Assembly: GCA_036937835.1 (NCBI GenBank)
Contig: CM072869.1
Coordinates: 4,913,501-4,977,500 of the forward strand
Direction: 5' to 3'
Origin: Pampus argenteus
Taxonomy: Eukaryota > Chordata > Actinopteri > Scombriformes > Stromateidae
DNA: 64,000 bases
Of the stretch, positions 60,691 through 64,000 are shown in pieces. The position numbers and the translations under genes are program-made. How positions within the stretch are numbered: the stretch's first letter is position 1; the number at the start of each line of letters is the position of its first letter. The notes below the pieces were generated by a model, which was not told the origin of the DNA, ran no database searches, and saw only the letters and a program-made list of their open reading frames with translations.

Positions 60691-62721
60691 TTAACATGGT
60701 CTCTTGCAGTTACGTGTGGACAACCAATAACCAAATAGGTTTATACCCAAGAAATACATTTACATACAAGACAGAAAATAAATAAATAAATCTGTGCTCA
60801 TAGGGGTTTTAATGAAACACAAAAGGCAGCTTTGGCAGGTTCTGCATGTTACACAAACACAATACAAACCACTCCACACTGTTGACTTCTGCTCTTTGAC
60901 GCAGTTCAACTGAAAGAATGAATGTCCCCTGTTTTATTTCACATAATTGATTTTTTTTATTTTTTTATTTTTTGCAGCAGCAGCACTGGCACCTTGAAAA
61001 GGGACAACCCTGCGTGTAGAACAATCTCACAACACATATCTGGCACTTCTTTGTGCTTTTACATGAACTGGTTGTGACACGGGTTGATTCTACTTATGAT
61101 CACATGGTGTACGTGGAACTGCAATATGAATGCGGTTTTATATACTTGATGGGGAAAAAAAAGAAAGAAAAAAAGATGCATATATTATGTTTCTCTTTCC
61201 ACTCGGGGCTGTACGGTCGACGGGTATTAAAGAGAAGATAAATTCAAATATAAAAATATTTAGGGCTGTGCTAAGTAGGAACAATATATCAGTGTTATTG
61301 TTACTTCTCTGGCTATATATTTTTATAACACTGCTCAGAGGCACTTTAACTAGTGCTGTTGAGGAAGCCTCATTGGTAATATGAGACATGAGTGCTTCTG
61401 TCTGTACACCAAACACTGCGTGGGAACCTAAAGGTTTTTTTTTTTGTTTTTTTTTAAATTAGTGGCTTATAGATGTCGAGCGCTACATCAGAGATGTAAC
61501 TTTTGACTTAGTTAATGTGAGCAGCTTTAACTATAAACCCGAGCTTCACAACCTCGCTCTTCAAGATCTGAATTTATACCTGCTGGCTGGTTATCTCAGG
61601 CTCAACAATATGGAGCAACCATATAAACCGGTGAGGAAGAATCTGTTCACTAATCCCATATTCCTTGTTCTGACAGGATCTGTGACACATCTGACTGCAG
61701 AAACCAAGTTACCTCAGGACTAGTTTCTTGACACATTAAAGAGAGACTCAAGTAACTCAAAGCTCTATGATCTTTGAAACCAAGAAAGCAGTATAAGCCC
61801 GAGAGCGTGCAGCTCTTGAAAGTAAAGTGAAAAACAGGTGTGTTGTTACACTAGGTCTTAGCACTACTGAAACAGGAGCATATTGAGATACAGTTAGAAA
61901 CACAGAAAAACTATCATTGGTGCATTGTTAGTCAAATATGTGCTAGGTATTTTTTTGGTGAGTAAATTCTGCAGGGGCACAGATGAACAGGCACAGATAC
62001 ATACAGCTGCACAATTGCACACTTCATTAAGTGAAATAAAACAAACAAAAAAAAAAATGTTGCAGAGAAGATGCAGATCAAACAGAAAGGAAAAAAAACA
62101 AAAACATTGGCGCAGCATGCAGCCAAGTGCTCTATAAAAAGGACATATTCCATGCAGGTGGGCAGTGTTAAAGCACTGCCGAGTTAACCACCATGATTGT
62201 CACATTTGAAATAAAGGCGTCCACTTCAGCTTCTGCTTGCACCATATAAATGAAAACGGGTATTATATATACGTTCATGAAAGCTGAGAGGATCATAAAA
62301 AAAAAAAACAAAAAAAAAACAACAACATGCAGCTATTTAAAATAGAATTTAAATAGTTTGTATTTGGCAAGATTTTCTTCAGGTTATAGACCATGTGACG
62401 TCATAATTTAAGTAAATTTTAGAGAAAATAGATAGAATGCTAATTTATTGGTTTGGAGATCTGTAAAATTTCAAGTTTTTTGTTATTTAGGAGTTTGATT
62501 TGTTTCCAAAAGCTCAGGTCTTCATGTGGCACTCATTTCTTCACATTTAAACCCCTTATATCAATGCTTTCCTTCCAACAGCTCCGACGTTAGCCTCCCG
62601 GAGAACGAGTCACTACATCGGCCACTAGTGAAGTCTAAAGCTTTTCGTAATTAACTTGGATTATGTGTGTTGGTGTTTTGAGTAGGGTGTGTCTGCTCTT
62701 TGTTGTTGAGTATGTACACAA

Positions 62722-62752
<31 letters not shown>

Positions 62753-62978
62753 TGTTTGTGCCAATATCCTTTTTAGCTTTGCCAAGTCATTTTCTTGTTT
62801 CCATGGATACAGCCATTGCCAGAAATGGTTGAGCTATGCCAGAGAGATATAGAGAGGGTTTTTCTTGTTGTTGTTTTTTTGTTAATGAGCTCTGTAAGGG
62901 AGAACCTCTTACTGCAGTCACTGCTAAATTCAGATATGTAGTATATGGTTTCACACATAAACATAAACTGGATCACCA
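60691..62978. other. Gene-free DNA left of Harbinger copy
   Basis: AT-rich, no gene recognised. A 29-base T run lies at 62725-62753. Confidence 0.5.
62725..62753. repeat. Poly-T run of 29
   Basis: Uninterrupted T homopolymer about 230 bases left of the Harbinger element; no adjoining retroposon body is recognised. Confidence 0.9.
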
Positions 62979-64000
62979 GGGGTCCGTTTCACAAAGCAGG
63001 TTTATTGAAAACTCAGAGTCTGTTAACCCTGGAATCACGGAAACTCAGAGTTTTCCGTTTCACAAAGGAGGGTCAGTCAAACCCGAGAGAGAGGGGTAAC
63101 TCTAACCTGTTTCACAAAGTGAGGTAACTTTACCTCAAGCACGGTTGCCATAGTAACGGGCTCCGTGAATCTAACCTGGTAGGTAGCAGGTTTTCCTGAC
63201 GAAACTCTGAGTTTCTCTCCGTCTCCGCCCACTTTCAGACCCGCATACTTACTTTCATTTCCTCATTCCTGCGCTGTCAGATCGTCCTCTAGTTCCAGAA
63301 GGAAACGTTTGGTGTCAACTGTTTGAACACGGCGTGTCCTTTTGATCACGATCCTGTGGACGAAGGTGCAGCAATCCTGCGCAGTGAATTACATATCTGT
63401 CGGCAGAGAGTACTCAGACCACGCATTGATATTTCAGCCCTCCCGGTACAAAAGCGGTACCGTTTTACTTCACAGTCTATAATTTACATACACAACCTCA
63501 TCCGTCCGCACATTTCAAACATCACAAGTCGCAGTCATGATTTTGCAGTACACTATTTTGTGTGTGGCGCTGCGTTTTTTTGCCAATGGCAGTTTTTTGT
63601 ATAACATCGGAGATGCTGAGCACTTGAGTAAGGCAACTGTATGCAGGGCCATCAGAAGAGTCTGTTGAATTCCTTTAATATCAGGCTGTATTATGACATT
63701 GTGCTGCCACCTCAGACTTGAATTAGTAAGTTTTATTATTTTTATTTGTTTTAGGATTTCCCAGTGTCATTGGCTGCATAGATGGTACGCACATTCCCAT
63801 CACGGCTCCCTCACATAATGAGGCTGATTATGTGAATAGGAAGTCCATTCACAGCATTAATGTGCAGGTACATGTAGACTAAGAAGTTTCACTGTGTTAA
63901 GCACTTCCTCATAATTTAACTAATATCTGCCATGATCATATGTGATGCTGCACACATAATCTCCGATGTGGAGGCCAAGTGGCCTGGGTCTGTTCATGAT
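62979..64000 (+). mobile_element. PIF/Harbinger-type DNA transposon, left part (runs off window)
   Basis: Begins near ggggtccgtttcacaaagc, a start I recognise from fish Harbinger-family elements, and carries subterminal copies of gtttcacaaag at 62986, 63057 and 63109 plus aactcagag words. Downstream lies a decayed HARBI1-like transposase. The right end, and so the target duplication, lies outside the window. The left boundary is approximate. Confidence 0.75.
63323..64000 (+). pseudogene. Decayed HARBI1-like transposase
   Basis: Harbinger DDE nucleases cut and paste the element, together with a separate Myb-like protein. The first segment (to about 63570) carries P-F-D-H-D-P-V-D-E-G-A and R-V-L-R-P-R-I-D, typical of the N-terminal region. 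A shift of frame in the gcgttttttt run near 63570 moves the match to another frame (F-F-A-N-G-S-F-L-Y-N-I-G-D-A-E-H, to about 63665), which then hits tga. After an intron-like gap, 63755-63867 encodes G-F-P-S-V-I-G-C-I-D-G-T-H-I, with the first catalytic Asp, and ends at a donor cag/gtacat. A last piece from about 63935 reads I-C-D-A-A-H-I through G-S-V-H-D and continues beyond the window; no AG acceptor precedes it. The frameshift and early stop make this copy inactive as it stands. Confidence 0.8.

Noticed and set aside
62725..62753. Poly-T run as a retroposon tail
   Set aside because: No SINE or LINE body and no target duplication could be found on either side.

Overview
The window is vertebrate nuclear DNA, almost certainly from a teleost fish. 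The evidence is one intact, strongly conserved vertebrate neural gene in a very large, AT-rich, gene-poor setting with dense CA/GT, TA and AAAT microsatellites and fish-type transposon relics (a hAT-type MITE, a Harbinger copy, LINE tails). I see no operons, bacterial genes, CRISPR arrays, rRNA or tRNA genes. Most open frames in the window are chance frames in AT-rich or simple-repeat DNA.

The one convincing protein-coding gene is lingo1 on the + strand. Its whole coding sequence lies in a single exon, 48660-50507 (615 aa). The layout is: secretion signal, LRRNT cap, about 12 leucine-rich repeats, LRRCT cap, one Ig domain, one membrane span and a short cytoplasmic tail. A consensus splice acceptor sits 12 bases before the ATG, so the mRNA must begin in one or more upstream non-coding exons. 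The best candidate is about 29.70-30.23 kb, ending in a consensus donor, which implies an 18.4 kb intron. Other possible first exons lie near 31.4, 35.8-36.4 and 43.2 kb. The 3' UTR is about 2 kb, with likely polyadenylation signals at 51667 and 52486.

Layout: 1-29.6 kb is gene-free upstream DNA with scattered simple repeats, a LINE tail near 23.7 kb, a complete hAT-type MITE with a perfect 8-bp target duplication (27744-28060), and non-repetitive blocks that look like candidate conserved non-coding elements. 29.7-48.6 kb holds the putative lingo1 5' exon(s) and intron. 48.65-52.5 kb is the lingo1 terminal exon. 52.6-63 kb is gene-free, with microsatellites including a 22-unit AAAT tract and a fish dispersed repeat at 58.1 kb. 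62.98-64.0 kb is the left part of a PIF/Harbinger transposon carrying a decayed HARBI1-like transposase that runs off the window edge.

I did not find a clearly new biological system. The observations most worth following are the lingo1 5' architecture (alternative starts, uORFs, a reading frame kept open from the acceptor), the MITE that carries a perfect TCTCGCGAGA element, and the candidate non-coding conserved blocks.
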